In this document: one piece after another, positions 9,801-18,000 of the stretch | Numbering within the stretch: position 1 is the stretch's first letter | How the letters are laid out: each line of letters starts with the position of its first letter | From: DAINRZ01 sp964634885 | GTDB taxonomy: Bacteria > Bacteroidota > Ignavibacteria > Kapaibacteriales > UBA2268 | Direction of reading: 5' to 3' | DNA length: 64,000 bases | Assembly (NCBI GenBank): GCA_964634885.1 | Contig: CAZWLN010000008.1 | Coordinates: 1 to 64,000 of the forward strand | Made by a program: the position numbers and the translations under genes | The notes under the pieces: generated by a model | What the model was told of the DNA's origin: nothing | Database searches by the model: none | What the model saw: the letters and a program-made list of their open reading frames with translations, nothing else

Positions 9801-10584
9801 CCTGTTCGAAAAGAACTCACTAATCGTCGAACTTACAGAGACACAGGAAAAACTCGAAAAATCCAATTCGGAAAAAGATAAATTTTTCTCAATCATCGCT
9901 CACGATCTCAGGAATCCCTTCTTTGTACTACTGACTAACTCGGAATTGATTGAGACCTATTATGAAAAAATGGATGACGAGAAGAGACTGAAACTGATTA
10001 AGGGTATGAAAGAAGCTTCCAAATTTACCTATTCACTTCTTGAGAACCTGCTGCTATGGTCGAGAGCACAGATGGGCACCTTCAAGATTAATCCTGCAAA
10101 AGTTCAGATGAGCGAATTGATGGAAAAACTGGCCTCATACATGAAATCTCAGGCAGGCCAAAAAAGCATCAGGCTTGTTTTCAATTGTGCCCCGGATATA
10201 GTTCCATATTGTGACAGGGACATGATCGACACTGTGCTCAGGAACCTGGTTTCCAACGCCATCAAGTTCAGTAATCAGGGAGAAATGATAGAAATTGAAG
10301 CGAAAGAATCCGGCGAATATGACAATTTCTATCTCATAAGCGTTAAAGACCACGGGGTCGGCATTCCCGAAGACCAGCTTGCCAAACTGTTCAGCCTGGC
10401 TGAAAATGTTTCCACTAAGGGTACCAACAATGAAAAAGGCTCAGGCCTCGGTTTGATTCTGTGTAAAGAGTTCATCGAAATGAACGACGGAAAACTGTGG
10501 GTTGAAAGTAAAGAAGGTAACGGCAGTACTTTCTTCTTTACTTTGCTGAAGAATGAAAGGAACGCCAAAGAAGAAAACAATTAA
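6889..10584 (+). CDS. Hybrid-sensor-type histidine kinase with six PAS domains and a GAF
   Basis: A soluble kinase of 1231 aa. In order it shows three PAS domains (to about residue 375), a GAF domain (about 380-550), three more PAS domains (about 555-950, the fifth divergent), a coiled coil, a HisKA domain with His1005 in IIAHDLRNP, and an HATPase with N box NLVSNAIKFSN and G boxes DHGVGIP and GSGLGL. There is no membrane segment, receiver or output domain, and no response regulator beside it, so the partner must be elsewhere. The start at 6889 has GGGGAAG upstream, preferred over a TTG at 6859. Confidence 0.93.
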   Translation: MIENSEFNLDDNKADCDNSNDSTGIYFHQFFDSHDSVALLIDGTDLRIIDFNRAALDFYGFAEDVFSEMKLSDFTFHSNDNPVDRIDDLKKGSNIRQKLKDGSLRYVELSRSTFTDCNSKYILLIVSDITGIYVRDSGLELKAEWLEAIFQSTLSGLIIIEKKTHRIVDINQAALDMIQSNKEQVVGMLCHNFVCPANLFNCPVTDLNQQVKNQEKILYRTDGSKMNILKSVSELDIGGNSYLIESIIDIDTRKEIENKFRNIFESIDDLYYQSDLDGKITLLSPSVLKITGWTQEELTGKYTSEVYVNPLDRLQLVETLQREGSVKDYELLLKKKDGSPINASMSGSIIFNTDGNPIGVRGLLRDITERKKLENIQEYFHSFRNLLLSLSERFVTFSVNEIDEVFDSVLYEVGTFFNIDRSYIFMFNWKTGTMSNTNEWCAYGIPSEIENLQNISNIGLAVWVNELLAFRPIYIPDVSELEGDWTNVQSVLEEQNIKSLVVVPITYYQNVLGFIGFDSVVKHREWHEEEIALLSILANNISKAIVRKQTEEALINSEERYRYLSENMADVVWVIDLQHMKFQYISPSVEKLLGHPAQDLIAQPIEKTITPESFKLMKEDVLKRVNQFKQDDRSAITSVNEIEQICRDGRVIISEIVSTLNEDDKGNFILIGVSRNITNRKAIENALKENEKRLNMFFSMSLDGFFFMMLDRPVRWDDSVDKEAVLDYVFDHQRITEINDAMLRHYRAQKDEFLGLTPNDVFKNNIAFGRNIWRQLFDEGNLHIETDERRMDGSHMWIEGDYTCLLDEEGMVIGHFGVQRDVTERKKAEEEINKLLTGIEQSPVSIIITNIAGNIEYVNPKGIELTGYTVDELLGKKPNILKNDYYPHEYSTELWNHINSGQTWQGEFYNQKKDGDFFWVLASVSPIRNNDGEITHLIVIQEDITDRKKTDEELNELLIQLSESHKIIEENLFEKNSLIVELTETQEKLEKSNSEKDKFFSIIAHDLRNPFFVLLTNSELIETYYEKMDDEKRLKLIKGMKEASKFTYSLLENLLLWSRAQMGTFKINPAKVQMSELMEKLASYMKSQAGQKSIRLVFNCAPDIVPYCDRDMIDTVLRNLVSNAIKFSNQGEMIEIEAKESGEYDNFYLISVKDHGVGIPEDQLAKLFSLAENVSTKGTNNEKGSGLGLILCKEFIEMNDGKLWVESKEGNGSTFFFTLLKNERNAKEENN

Positions 10585-10618
10585 TTTTTCCCGGAAGCGG
10601 CACGTTCTTTGAATTTCC

Positions 10619-10649
10619 TTGTGAGAACAGTATAAATAGTCTATCTTTG
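10619..10649 (+). promoter_or_regulatory. Bacteroidota-type promoter of the ATP synthase cluster
   Basis: A TTG at 10619-10621 and TATCTTTG at 10642-10649 are spaced by 20 bases, matching the TTTG/TAnnTTTG pattern of the group. Transcription would begin about 15 bases before the first gene. Confidence 0.65.
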
Positions 10650-10669
10650 CACATAAAAAAGCGAAGGTT

Positions 10670-10909
10670 ATGGCAAAGAAAAATGACAGTAATAAAGTAA
10701 TGAATGAATTGTCCCCTTACCTGAACATGGGGATGCAGATGGCTGTTACAATGGGCCTGGGAGTGCTGGCAGGGTGGTACATGGACAAATGGAACCAGAC
10801 CAGCCCGATGTACCTGTTGATTTTTTCCATTGTCGGGGCCGCTGTGGCGCTGTACACATTCCTGAGGACAGCGCTGTCGCAGGACAAGAAGAAAAAGAAA
10901 GGCAGCTGA
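10670..10909 (+). CDS. AtpZ/AtpI-family ATP synthase accessory protein
   Basis: A 79-aa protein with two membrane helices (about 17-37 and 46-66), separated by WYMDKWNQTSP and ending in a Lys-rich tail. This matches the small AtpZ/AtpI family, which lies first in many ATP synthase operons and is linked to c-ring assembly or Mg2+ supply. It follows a good promoter, and its TGA overlaps the ATG of the next gene, so the two are translationally coupled. Confidence 0.85.
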   Translation: MAKKNDSNKVMNELSPYLNMGMQMAVTMGLGVLAGWYMDKWNQTSPMYLLIFSIVGAAVALYTFLRTALSQDKKKKKGS

Positions 10910-11214
10910 TGCTCATTTCGGTAATAATCGGATTCCTGATCTGTCTTGCCAATGCACTTGCTGCCGCAATGTTAATTATCAGGGCATACCGCGGGCCGGA
11001 AGAGAAGATAATCAGGAAGGTACTCGGCGGGATGGTCGTAAGGTATTTCTGTGTAACGATTTTACTCTGGTTTTGCCTTACCTTTTTGGAACTCCACAGG
11101 CTGGCTTTTGCTCTTACTTTTTTGGTGTCAACCTTCGTTTTGATAATTTTAGAAATTTTATACTTTAATTATCGTTCAAATTTTTTTAATTTGCATAATC
11201 GTTTGACTAAGTAA
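10909..11214 (+). CDS. Small membrane protein of the ATP synthase operon
   Basis: The start at 10909 overlaps the previous stop codon (ATGA), giving 101 aa; a longer frame from 10774 lies inside the previous gene and is not credible. It has about three or four hydrophobic segments (LISVIIGFLICLANALAAA, FCVTILLWFCLTFLEL, FALTFLVSTFVLIILEILYF). By position it resembles the second small hydrophobic gene seen before atpB in related operons (AtpI-like). A role in assembly is inferred only from position. Confidence 0.75.
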   Translation: MLISVIIGFLICLANALAAAMLIIRAYRGPEEKIIRKVLGGMVVRYFCVTILLWFCLTFLELHRLAFALTFLVSTFVLIILEILYFNYRSNFFNLHNRLTK

Positions 11215-11222
11215 GGTATGAT

Positions 11223-12341
11223 ATGGCAAATTTTGAAATAGAAAGTGTAAATGATATGGGTAATACTTTGAGCGCAACAAACGATCAACTTTTAGCCTTC
11301 AACTCAGGCGAGGAAGGCGGAAGCCACCAGCCTGCACCACCAGCCGAAGGACACGGCGGAGGGCACGGAGCAGCCCCTGCGGGTGGCGGCCCGTCCGAAG
11401 TTTTCCCTCAGTTGCTGAGCAGCCTGGGAGATCACCACACCCTGACCCTGTTCAACGTCCAGGTAACGGAACTGCCGGTAATAATCTACGACAGCAAGGA
11501 GGGACTGCACGCTTACAGCTCCACGAAATCCATGGAGGAAGGCGGATTGTTTACCGTTGCCCACCACAAATACGTAAGAAAGGCCGACCATGAACCCGTC
11601 AGCCTCGACGCTTCGGTAACCAACCTGGTAATGTTCCAGTGGTTCGCCATGTTCATTGTACTGTTGCTTTTCGGCATCGTCGGCAGGAAATACAAAAAGA
11701 ATCCGAAGAAAGCCCCCTCAGGACTGCAGAATCTCATCGAGATCGTCGTGGTTTTCATCCGCGACGAGATTGCCAGGCCCAACTGCGGGTCAGCAAGGGT
11801 GGGGGACAAGCTAATGCCCTATTTGGTTACGCTGTTCTTTTTCATCCTGTTCCTGAACCTGTTCGGGCTGATGCCCGGCGGGCACACTGCCACCGGCGCA
11901 ATCTCAGTAACAGCCGCGCTGGCGCTTACGGCCTTCGGAGTAATAAATATTACCGCCATCAGAGAAGCGGGCATCGGCGCCTGGTTCAAACACCTGCTGG
12001 GCGGAGCGCCTTGGTGGCTGGCACCGATCATGGTACCCATCGAGATCATCTCGATGTTCACAAAGCCTTTTGCTCTCACCATCCGTCTCTTTGCCAACAT
12101 GACGGCAGGCCACGTTGTGCTTCTTTCACTGGTAGGCCTCATCTTCTACTTCGCCAAGATGGGTATGGGGGCAGGCATCGTCCTTGGCGGCATAGCGCCT
12201 GTCAGCGTTGCATTCTCCATCTTCATGTACTGCCTTGAGACGCTGGTAGCGTTTCTACAGGCTTACATTTTTACGATACTGACAGCAGTGTTCACCGGTT
12301 TGGCAATCGGCGAACACGGGCATGAAGAACATGCACATTAA
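11223..12341 (+). CDS. atpB: ATP synthase F0 subunit a
   Basis: The stator channel protein that passes protons to the c ring. It has 372 aa; the first 150 or so form a Gly/His-rich tail plus a periplasmic domain, an extension common in this phylum. The transmembrane core begins at about residue 138, and the essential Arg is R288 in KPFALTIRLFANMTAGH. A His-rich C-terminus (GEHGHEEHAH) ends the protein. It starts eight bases after the preceding small gene and is followed by atpE after 64 bases. Confidence 0.96.
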   Translation: MANFEIESVNDMGNTLSATNDQLLAFNSGEEGGSHQPAPPAEGHGGGHGAAPAGGGPSEVFPQLLSSLGDHHTLTLFNVQVTELPVIIYDSKEGLHAYSSTKSMEEGGLFTVAHHKYVRKADHEPVSLDASVTNLVMFQWFAMFIVLLLFGIVGRKYKKNPKKAPSGLQNLIEIVVVFIRDEIARPNCGSARVGDKLMPYLVTLFFFILFLNLFGLMPGGHTATGAISVTAALALTAFGVINITAIREAGIGAWFKHLLGGAPWWLAPIMVPIEIISMFTKPFALTIRLFANMTAGHVVLLSLVGLIFYFAKMGMGAGIVLGGIAPVSVAFSIFMYCLETLVAFLQAYIFTILTAVFTGLAIGEHGHEEHAH

Positions 12342-12405
12342 TAATAAGAATTGTAGTTTGATATTTTAAATAATTGCTTTTTATTATAATATTTGGAGGT
12401 ACTTA

Positions 12406-12627
12406 ATGGATTTAGCATATTTGGCAGCAGGTCTCGGAGCCGGTTTCACAGTGTTCGGCGCCGGTATGGGTATTGGCAGGCTGGCTTCCGCCGCTTTGGA
12501 CGCAAGCGCCCGTCAGCCTGAAGCAGCAGGCGATGTACGTACAACCATGATCATTGCCGCAGCTCTCATCGAAGGTGTTGCTCTGTTCGCCTGCGTTATT
12601 TGTATGCTTCTTGCAATCAAAGCTTAA
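12406..12627 (+). CDS. atpE: ATP synthase F0 subunit c
   Basis: A 73-aa helical hairpin. The first helix carries GAGFTVFGAGMGIGR, the polar loop is ARQPEA, and the second helix holds the proton-binding Glu56 in ALIEGVALF. The residues expected of sodium-binding rings are not evident, so proton coupling is likely. A GGAGG-type ribosome binding site precedes it. A hairpin in the following spacer may help raise its yield over downstream subunits. Confidence 0.96.
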   Translation: MDLAYLAAGLGAGFTVFGAGMGIGRLASAALDASARQPEAAGDVRTTMIIAAALIEGVALFACVICMLLAIKA

Positions 12628-12646
12628 TTACGTAATTTTTGGGTAA

Positions 12647-12673
12647 TTGCCGGGAAGCCCAGCTTGCCGGCAA
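12647..12673 (+). promoter_or_regulatory. Hairpin between atpE and atpF
   Basis: A 7-bp perfect stem TTGCCGG / CCGGCAA with a 13-base loop lies 20 bases after the atpE stop codon. It lacks a T-tract, so it is more likely an RNA-stabilising or partial-termination element than a full terminator. It could support the many c subunits needed per complex. Confidence 0.5.
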
Positions 12674-12723
12674 CCCCACAATGTTAAAAACAATTATTTG
12701 AAATATATTCCTGAGGGAGAAAA

Positions 12724-13218
12724 ATGGATAGTATATTGAATGTCAGCCCGGGCTTGATCATCTGGACATTAGTGAACTTCTTCATATTCTTTTTCCTGTT
12801 GTACAAACTCGGCTTCAAGATGATTGCCAAAGGACTCAAAACACGGGAAGACTCCATTCGTGAGGATATCGAAGGAGCAGAGAGGGCTAACCTCGAAGCC
12901 AAAAAACTGCTCGAAGACAGCCAGGCTAAACTTAACAGCGCACAGGTGGAAATGGCTGAAATAATTACAAAAGGCAGGACACAGGCTGAAGAGATCATCC
13001 GCAAAGCTGCCGACGAAGCTGAACAGGTAAAACAAAACAAGGTGGAAGAAGCCAGGAAAGAGATTGAACGCAGCAAAGAAACTGCCATCAAGGAATTGCG
13101 CAAAGAAGTAGCAGGACTTGTCGTCGAAGCCACTGAGAAGATACTCGGCGAGACCTTAGACAAAGAAAAGAACTATAAGATGATTGAAAACTATATCGAT
13201 AAGATTCCAAATAATTAA
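12724..13218 (+). CDS. atpF: ATP synthase F0 subunit b
   Basis: The peripheral stalk protein, 164 aa. One N-terminal membrane helix (LIIWTLVNFFIFFFLLYKLGF) is followed by a long, highly charged coiled coil rich in Lys, Glu and Ala, as expected for b. Only one b gene is present. A GGGAG ribosome binding site lies before the ATG, and the gene ends 15 bases before atpH. Confidence 0.95.
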   Translation: MDSILNVSPGLIIWTLVNFFIFFFLLYKLGFKMIAKGLKTREDSIREDIEGAERANLEAKKLLEDSQAKLNSAQVEMAEIITKGRTQAEEIIRKAADEAEQVKQNKVEEARKEIERSKETAIKELRKEVAGLVVEATEKILGETLDKEKNYKMIENYIDKIPNN

Positions 13219-13233
13219 TCGCAGGAATTGGTA

Positions 13234-13782
13234 ATGTTTGAACAAAGAGTATCATCCAGGTATGCAAAAGCTCTGCTGGAAACAGCTGTCAAGGAAGGTG
13301 TCTCCGATAAACTCTATGAGGATTTCAGGTTCATTGATATGCTGATGGACATGTCAGACGAGTTACGCAGTATTACACAAAGTCCCATAGTCAGGGCATG
13401 GATGAAAAAGAACATTTATAAAGAATTGTTGCAGGACAAGGTTAACAAACTGACGCTCGATTTCATAATGATGCTGTCGTCAAAAGGAAGGGATTGCCTG
13501 ATACCGAGCATCATTAACCAGTATGTAGTCCAATTCTACAAGATGAACAGGCTGCTGCCGGTGGAGATACACACTACAGTCGAACTTGACGGCGAGATGA
13601 GGTCTAAAATTGAATCGTTCCTCACCCAGTGGTCCAAACAGACTGTTCTGCCAAAATACAAGATCAACGCAGCCCTGAAAGGCGGCATCCTGATCAAATT
13701 TGACGACTGGGTCTATGACGGCTCTGTCAAACACCAGCTCGAAATTTTGTACGACAGGCTGATTTCCGGTGAAACAGCCTGA
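13234..13782 (+). CDS. atpH: ATP synthase F1 subunit delta
   Basis: Links F1 to the peripheral stalk. The 182-aa protein has the family's opening (SRYAKALLETAVKEG), an all-helical N-domain and the C-terminal GGILIKFDDWVYDGSVKHQLE motif. The start at 13234 follows CAGGAA at a good distance; a TTG at 13228 would add two residues. It sits between atpF and atpA in the usual order. Confidence 0.94.
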   Translation: MFEQRVSSRYAKALLETAVKEGVSDKLYEDFRFIDMLMDMSDELRSITQSPIVRAWMKKNIYKELLQDKVNKLTLDFIMMLSSKGRDCLIPSIINQYVVQFYKMNRLLPVEIHTTVELDGEMRSKIESFLTQWSKQTVLPKYKINAALKGGILIKFDDWVYDGSVKHQLEILYDRLISGETA

Positions 13783-13840
13783 GTTGACATATATTGTTAA
13801 TTGGAAAGAATTATTATCAAGTTATAAACAGGAATAAATT

Positions 13841-15391
13841 ATGGTAGATGTTCGTCCGGATGAAATATCAGCGATATTGCGGCGCCAGCTCACCGGCTTT
13901 GAGAAAGAAGCCGACATATACGAAGTTGGTACTGTCCTCCAGGTTGGCGACGGTGTTGCCCGTATCTATGGATTGTCAAAAGTTATGGCTTCGGAACTTG
14001 TAGAATTCCCGAACGATGTGTTCGGCATGGTTCTGAACCTCGAAGAAGATAATGTCGGCGTCATGCTTTTTGGCGACGACAGCCTCGTCAAAGAAGGGGA
14101 TACTGTCCGCAGGACCGGCAAGATTGCTTCTGTCCCCGTCGGTGAAGAACTGCTCGGCAGGGTTGTCAATCCTCTCGGAATTCCAATAGACGGTTTGGGG
14201 CCTGTCCACACAACCAAGACCCTGCCAATCGAAAGGAAAGCTCCCGGTGTAATTTTGCGCCAGCCCGTAAAAGAACCTCTACAGACCGGACTGAAAGTGC
14301 TCGACGCACTCATCCCGATCGGCAGGGGACAGAGGGAACTCATCATCGGCGACCGCCAGACCGGCAAAACGGCCATAGCTCTCGATACGATCATCAACCA
14401 GAAATTCACCCATTCGGCTGAAGCAAAAGAAATCGGCATCGAACCTGTTTACTGCATCTATGTTGCCATCGGACAGAAAGCTTCGACGATTGCAAACGTC
14501 AAATCCATCCTCGAAGAGCACGGAGCAATGGAATATACGATCATCGTTACCGCCAACGCTTCCGACCCGGCTCCGATGCAGTTCATTGCTCCTTACAGCG
14601 GCTGCTCCATGGGTGAGTTCTTCAGGGACAACGGCAAACATTCGGTAGTAATTTACGACGACTTGTCGAAGCAGGCTGCCGCTTACCGCCAGGTGTCGCT
14701 TCTGCTTCGCAGGCCTCCGGGACGTGAAGCTTACCCCGGCGATATTTTCTACCTGCACAGCAGGCTGCTCGAACGTGCCGCCAAGATGTCCAACGAACTG
14801 GGCGGCGGCTCTCTTACAGCTCTTCCTGTCATCGAAACGCAGGCAGGCGACGTTGCCGCTTACATTCCCACGAACGTCATCTCCATCACCGACGGCCAGA
14901 TCTTCCTGGAGCCGAACCTGTTCAACGCCGGCATCAGGCCTGCAATGAACATCGGTATCTCCGTCTCCCGTGTCGGCGGCCATGCGCAGATCAAGGCCAT
15001 GAACAAAATTGCCGGCCCTCTCAAGCTCGACCTGGCTCAGTTCAGAGCCCTTGAAGCTTTTGCCAAGTTCGGTTCCGACCTCGACAAAACCACGCAGCAG
15101 CAGTTGAGAAGAGGTTCGAAACTGACAGAGATCATGAAACAGAAGCAATACAAGCCCATTCCCGTCGAGAAACAGGTGGCCCTCATCTGGACTGCAACAA
15201 ACGGGTACCTCGACGACCTGCCGACCGAAGCTCTCGAAAGGTTTGAGAAAGAGTATTTGGAGATGATGGAAATACAATATCCCCAGGTGCTTAAGCAGAT
15301 AATCAAGACCAGGGTAATTTCCGAGGAGTCGGTTGCCGAATTGAAAAAAGCAGCAGATAATTTTGTAAGTAATTTTAAGAAATCACTGTAA
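13841..15391 (+). CDS. atpA: ATP synthase F1 subunit alpha
   Basis: The non-catalytic nucleotide-binding subunit, 516 aa, about the usual length. It shows the N-terminal barrel, Walker A GDRQTGKT at about residues 169-176, VVIYDDLSKQAAAYRQ, the alpha signature around LLLRRPPGREAYPGD and VSRVGGHAQIKAM. It is followed after only six bases by the sugar epimerase gene and then by atpG, an uncommon arrangement. Confidence 0.97.
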   Translation: MVDVRPDEISAILRRQLTGFEKEADIYEVGTVLQVGDGVARIYGLSKVMASELVEFPNDVFGMVLNLEEDNVGVMLFGDDSLVKEGDTVRRTGKIASVPVGEELLGRVVNPLGIPIDGLGPVHTTKTLPIERKAPGVILRQPVKEPLQTGLKVLDALIPIGRGQRELIIGDRQTGKTAIALDTIINQKFTHSAEAKEIGIEPVYCIYVAIGQKASTIANVKSILEEHGAMEYTIIVTANASDPAPMQFIAPYSGCSMGEFFRDNGKHSVVIYDDLSKQAAAYRQVSLLLRRPPGREAYPGDIFYLHSRLLERAAKMSNELGGGSLTALPVIETQAGDVAAYIPTNVISITDGQIFLEPNLFNAGIRPAMNIGISVSRVGGHAQIKAMNKIAGPLKLDLAQFRALEAFAKFGSDLDKTTQQQLRRGSKLTEIMKQKQYKPIPVEKQVALIWTATNGYLDDLPTEALERFEKEYLEMMEIQYPQVLKQIIKTRVISEESVAELKKAADNFVSNFKKSL

Positions 15392-15397
15392 AAGAAA

Positions 15398-16363
15398 ATG
15401 ATAGTATTAACCGGAGGAGCAGGATTCATTGGGTCCTGCTTCCTAAAAAGACTCAATGAGATAGATATCAAAGATGTCATCGTGGTCGATCACCTTGGCA
15501 GGGAAGAGAAATGGAAAAACCTCGTAGGTAAGAGATTTCTTAAGTTTTACAATGTCGAAGAATTTATCGGCCTGGTTCAGTCCGACAAACTTCAGTGCCG
15601 GTTCGACACCATCGTCCACCTGGGCGCCTGTACGACGACAACTGAAAAGGACGCCGACTATGTAATCGAGAATAACCTTAATTACAGCATCGAACTTGCC
15701 GAATATGCAATAAAAAAGAACATCAGGTTCATTTACGCCAGCAGCGCTGCCACCTATGGTAACGGCGACTACGGCTATTCCGACCATGAATACGAGAAAC
15801 TGAAACCTCTCAATGTTTACGGCCTCTCGAAGCACCTGTTTGATCTGTGGGTACTCGACAAGAACCTCGACAAGAAGTTCACGGGACTGAAGTTTTTCAA
15901 TGTTTTCGGACCCAACGAATACCACAAAAACGATATGGCTTCGATGATCTATAAAGCATACCACCAGATTGTTGCCACCGGCAGTGTAAAACTTTATAAG
16001 TCCACTATGGACAAGTATATCGACGGCGGGCAGATGAGGGACTTCGTCTATGTGAAAGACGTTGTCGAAGTAATGCTTAAGGTTTTCGAGAAAAAGAATT
16101 TCAGCGGCATATACAACCTTGGTTCCGGAACTGCACACACCTGGAACGAACTGATGGAGGCTGTTTTCCACGCAATGGGCAAGCCTGTCTCAATCGAATA
16201 CATCGACATGCCTGAACGCCTGACCAAGCAATACCAGTACTATACGCAGGCGGATATGTCCAAGCTGTCGAAAACCGAATGCCGCATCAATTTCCGTTCC
16301 CTCGGGGAAAGTGTCGAAGATTATGTCCGCAATTATCTTATGAATGATTGGAAATATTATTGA
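15398..16363 (+). CDS. hldD: ADP-L-glycero-D-manno-heptose 6-epimerase
   Basis: Likely inverts C6 of ADP-heptose for the inner core of lipopolysaccharide. The 321-aa extended SDR has TGGAGFIGS for NADP, HLGACTTTTEKDADY, the SSAATYGNGD region with the catalytic YGLSK, and RDFVYVKDVVEVM, all close to HldD/RfaD. It lies between atpA (six-base gap) and atpG (13-base gap) on the same strand, so it is co-transcribed with ATP synthase. No other heptose genes are nearby. A different NDP-sugar epimerase remains possible. Confidence 0.88.
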   Translation: MIVLTGGAGFIGSCFLKRLNEIDIKDVIVVDHLGREEKWKNLVGKRFLKFYNVEEFIGLVQSDKLQCRFDTIVHLGACTTTTEKDADYVIENNLNYSIELAEYAIKKNIRFIYASSAATYGNGDYGYSDHEYEKLKPLNVYGLSKHLFDLWVLDKNLDKKFTGLKFFNVFGPNEYHKNDMASMIYKAYHQIVATGSVKLYKSTMDKYIDGGQMRDFVYVKDVVEVMLKVFEKKNFSGIYNLGSGTAHTWNELMEAVFHAMGKPVSIEYIDMPERLTKQYQYYTQADMSKLSKTECRINFRSLGESVEDYVRNYLMNDWKYY

Positions 16364-16376
16364 TTAAGGGATAAAA

Positions 16377-17276
16377 ATGGCTACATTAAGAGATATAAGA
16401 AGAAGGATAAACGGGGTTAGCAGCACTGCAAAGATAACCCAGGCAATGAGGATGGTATCTGCCGCCAAACTGAGGCGTGCCCAGTCTGCCATCGAATCTG
16501 CCCGCCCCTATGTACAAAAACTTGGCGTCATCCTTCGCAATCTCTCTGAAAACATCGGCGAAGATTACAAGAATCCTCTGCTCGAAAAGCACCCCGAGGT
16601 TAAAAACATTGCCGTAATAGTAATTGCCTCGGACAGCGGCATGTGCGGAAGCTTCAATTCCAACCTCCTGCGCAGGGCCGAAACATTCATTAATATCGAT
16701 GGCCCCGGCCTCTATCCCGGCGCTGCCTATCACGTCATCTCAGTCGGCAAAAGGACTGTTAACCACTTCAGGAAAACCGGCTGCAACGTTGTGCGGGAGT
16801 ACCCGGACATCTTTGCACGGCTCGATTTTGCTACTGCCAAGGACATCGTCTCCTTTGTTTCGCAGGGATTCATCGACGGCGCCTATGACATGGTAACGGT
16901 CTTCTTTAATGAATTCAGGAATATACTCTCACAGGTACCAGCCACCATCAACCTTCTTCCCGTTGAACCTTTGACGAAGAAAGAAGATGACGGCGAGAAG
17001 AAAGCCTTCAACTACGATTATATTTTTGAACCGGACAAGAAAAAGATACTCGACGAACTTCTGCCCAAGAACCTCGACATCCAGCTCTGGCGGACGCTGC
17101 TCGAATCGAGCGCTGCCGAACAGGCTGCCAGGATGATGGCAATGGAAAATGCAACCGAAAACGCAAAAGAATTGATCAAGCACCTGGAACTGCAGTTCAA
17201 CAAAGAACGCCAGGCAGCAATTACCAGGGAGATGCTGGAAATTGTCGGCGGCGCCAATGCCCAGAAAGGTCATTGA
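16377..17276 (+). CDS. atpG: ATP synthase F1 subunit gamma
   Basis: The central rotor shaft, 299 aa. It has the N-terminal coil RDIRRRINGVSSTAKITQAM, the core SDSGMCGSFNSN, and the C-terminal helix with SSAAEQAARMMAMENATENA. No atpD or atpC follows: the DNA after it is a repeat-rich spacer. Beta and epsilon must be encoded elsewhere, as in many Bacteroidota and Chlorobiota. Confidence 0.96.
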   Translation: MATLRDIRRRINGVSSTAKITQAMRMVSAAKLRRAQSAIESARPYVQKLGVILRNLSENIGEDYKNPLLEKHPEVKNIAVIVIASDSGMCGSFNSNLLRRAETFINIDGPGLYPGAAYHVISVGKRTVNHFRKTGCNVVREYPDIFARLDFATAKDIVSFVSQGFIDGAYDMVTVFFNEFRNILSQVPATINLLPVEPLTKKEDDGEKKAFNYDYIFEPDKKKILDELLPKNLDIQLWRTLLESSAAEQAARMMAMENATENAKELIKHLELQFNKERQAAITREMLEIVGGANAQKGH

Positions 17277-18000
17277 TAGTTCGTCAAGTTTGTAAAGTTC
17301 GTCAAGTTTGTCAAGAAAAAACAACCCCGAAGGGGGTGACATGATTGTAGTCAGAAAGAAAGCCCCGTAGGGGCGTCATATTAATAGCAAGAAGAAATTC
17401 CGTGATTTCTAAAGATGGACTCCACCTCTAAGGTGGAGTCCATCTGGCTTATTGCCCGTCGTAAACCTTCCGAAGGTTTCAAACCTTCGGAAGGTTCTGA
17501 GCAGATATAGAATCAGCCCCAGAGCGGCTTTCCCCTCTCCCAATAGCCACGTCATTTATGGCGTGGACCGGATAAAGAAAGAAAAAATCTGCTCCTTTCC
17601 CGGAGCGTTAAGATGGACTCCACCTTGGCTTGTAATCTTAAGGTTAAGTCAATCTTTCCTAACGTCCTGACTTCTTATATGGAGTCCATCTTGCAGATTA
17701 CCGATGCGGCTTTCCCCCACCTTGGATAAGGCGGGGGCAGGGGGCGGTTGGATTCCCAGTTTATCAAGTTCGTCAAGTTTGTAAAGAATGCTGAATTCTG
17801 AATTTTGAATTCTGAATGTAAGAAAAAGCTGAGCTAAAGCGACTTACACCTTTCTTTATGAAAAATATCCGGTAGAGACAGGTCTCAGACCTGTCTCATT
17901 ACCATTAATGCAGTAGATGGACTCCACCTTAGAGGAAGAGTCCATCTTGCTGATTGCCCGTCGTAAACCTCCGGAAGGTTCACACACAACACAGGACAAA
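17277..18000. repeat. Repeat-dense spacer after atpG
   Basis: No gene. It contains degenerate 9-base units (GTTCGTCAA, GTTTGTAAA) at 17279-17313 and 17765-17786, a heptad-like CTGAATT tract near 17789-17818, an imperfect 65-66-bp direct repeat at 17414-17479 and 17916-17980 (GATGGACTCCACC to CGTCGTAAACC), a G-rich repeat at 17706-17756 shared with 23257-23306, and several small palindromes. Short frames here come from repeats and are not called. Confidence 0.75.

Noticed and set aside
10774..10908. Longer start for the second ATP synthase operon gene
   Set aside because: It lies within the previous gene in another frame; the ATGA overlap at 10907-10910 gives the natural start.
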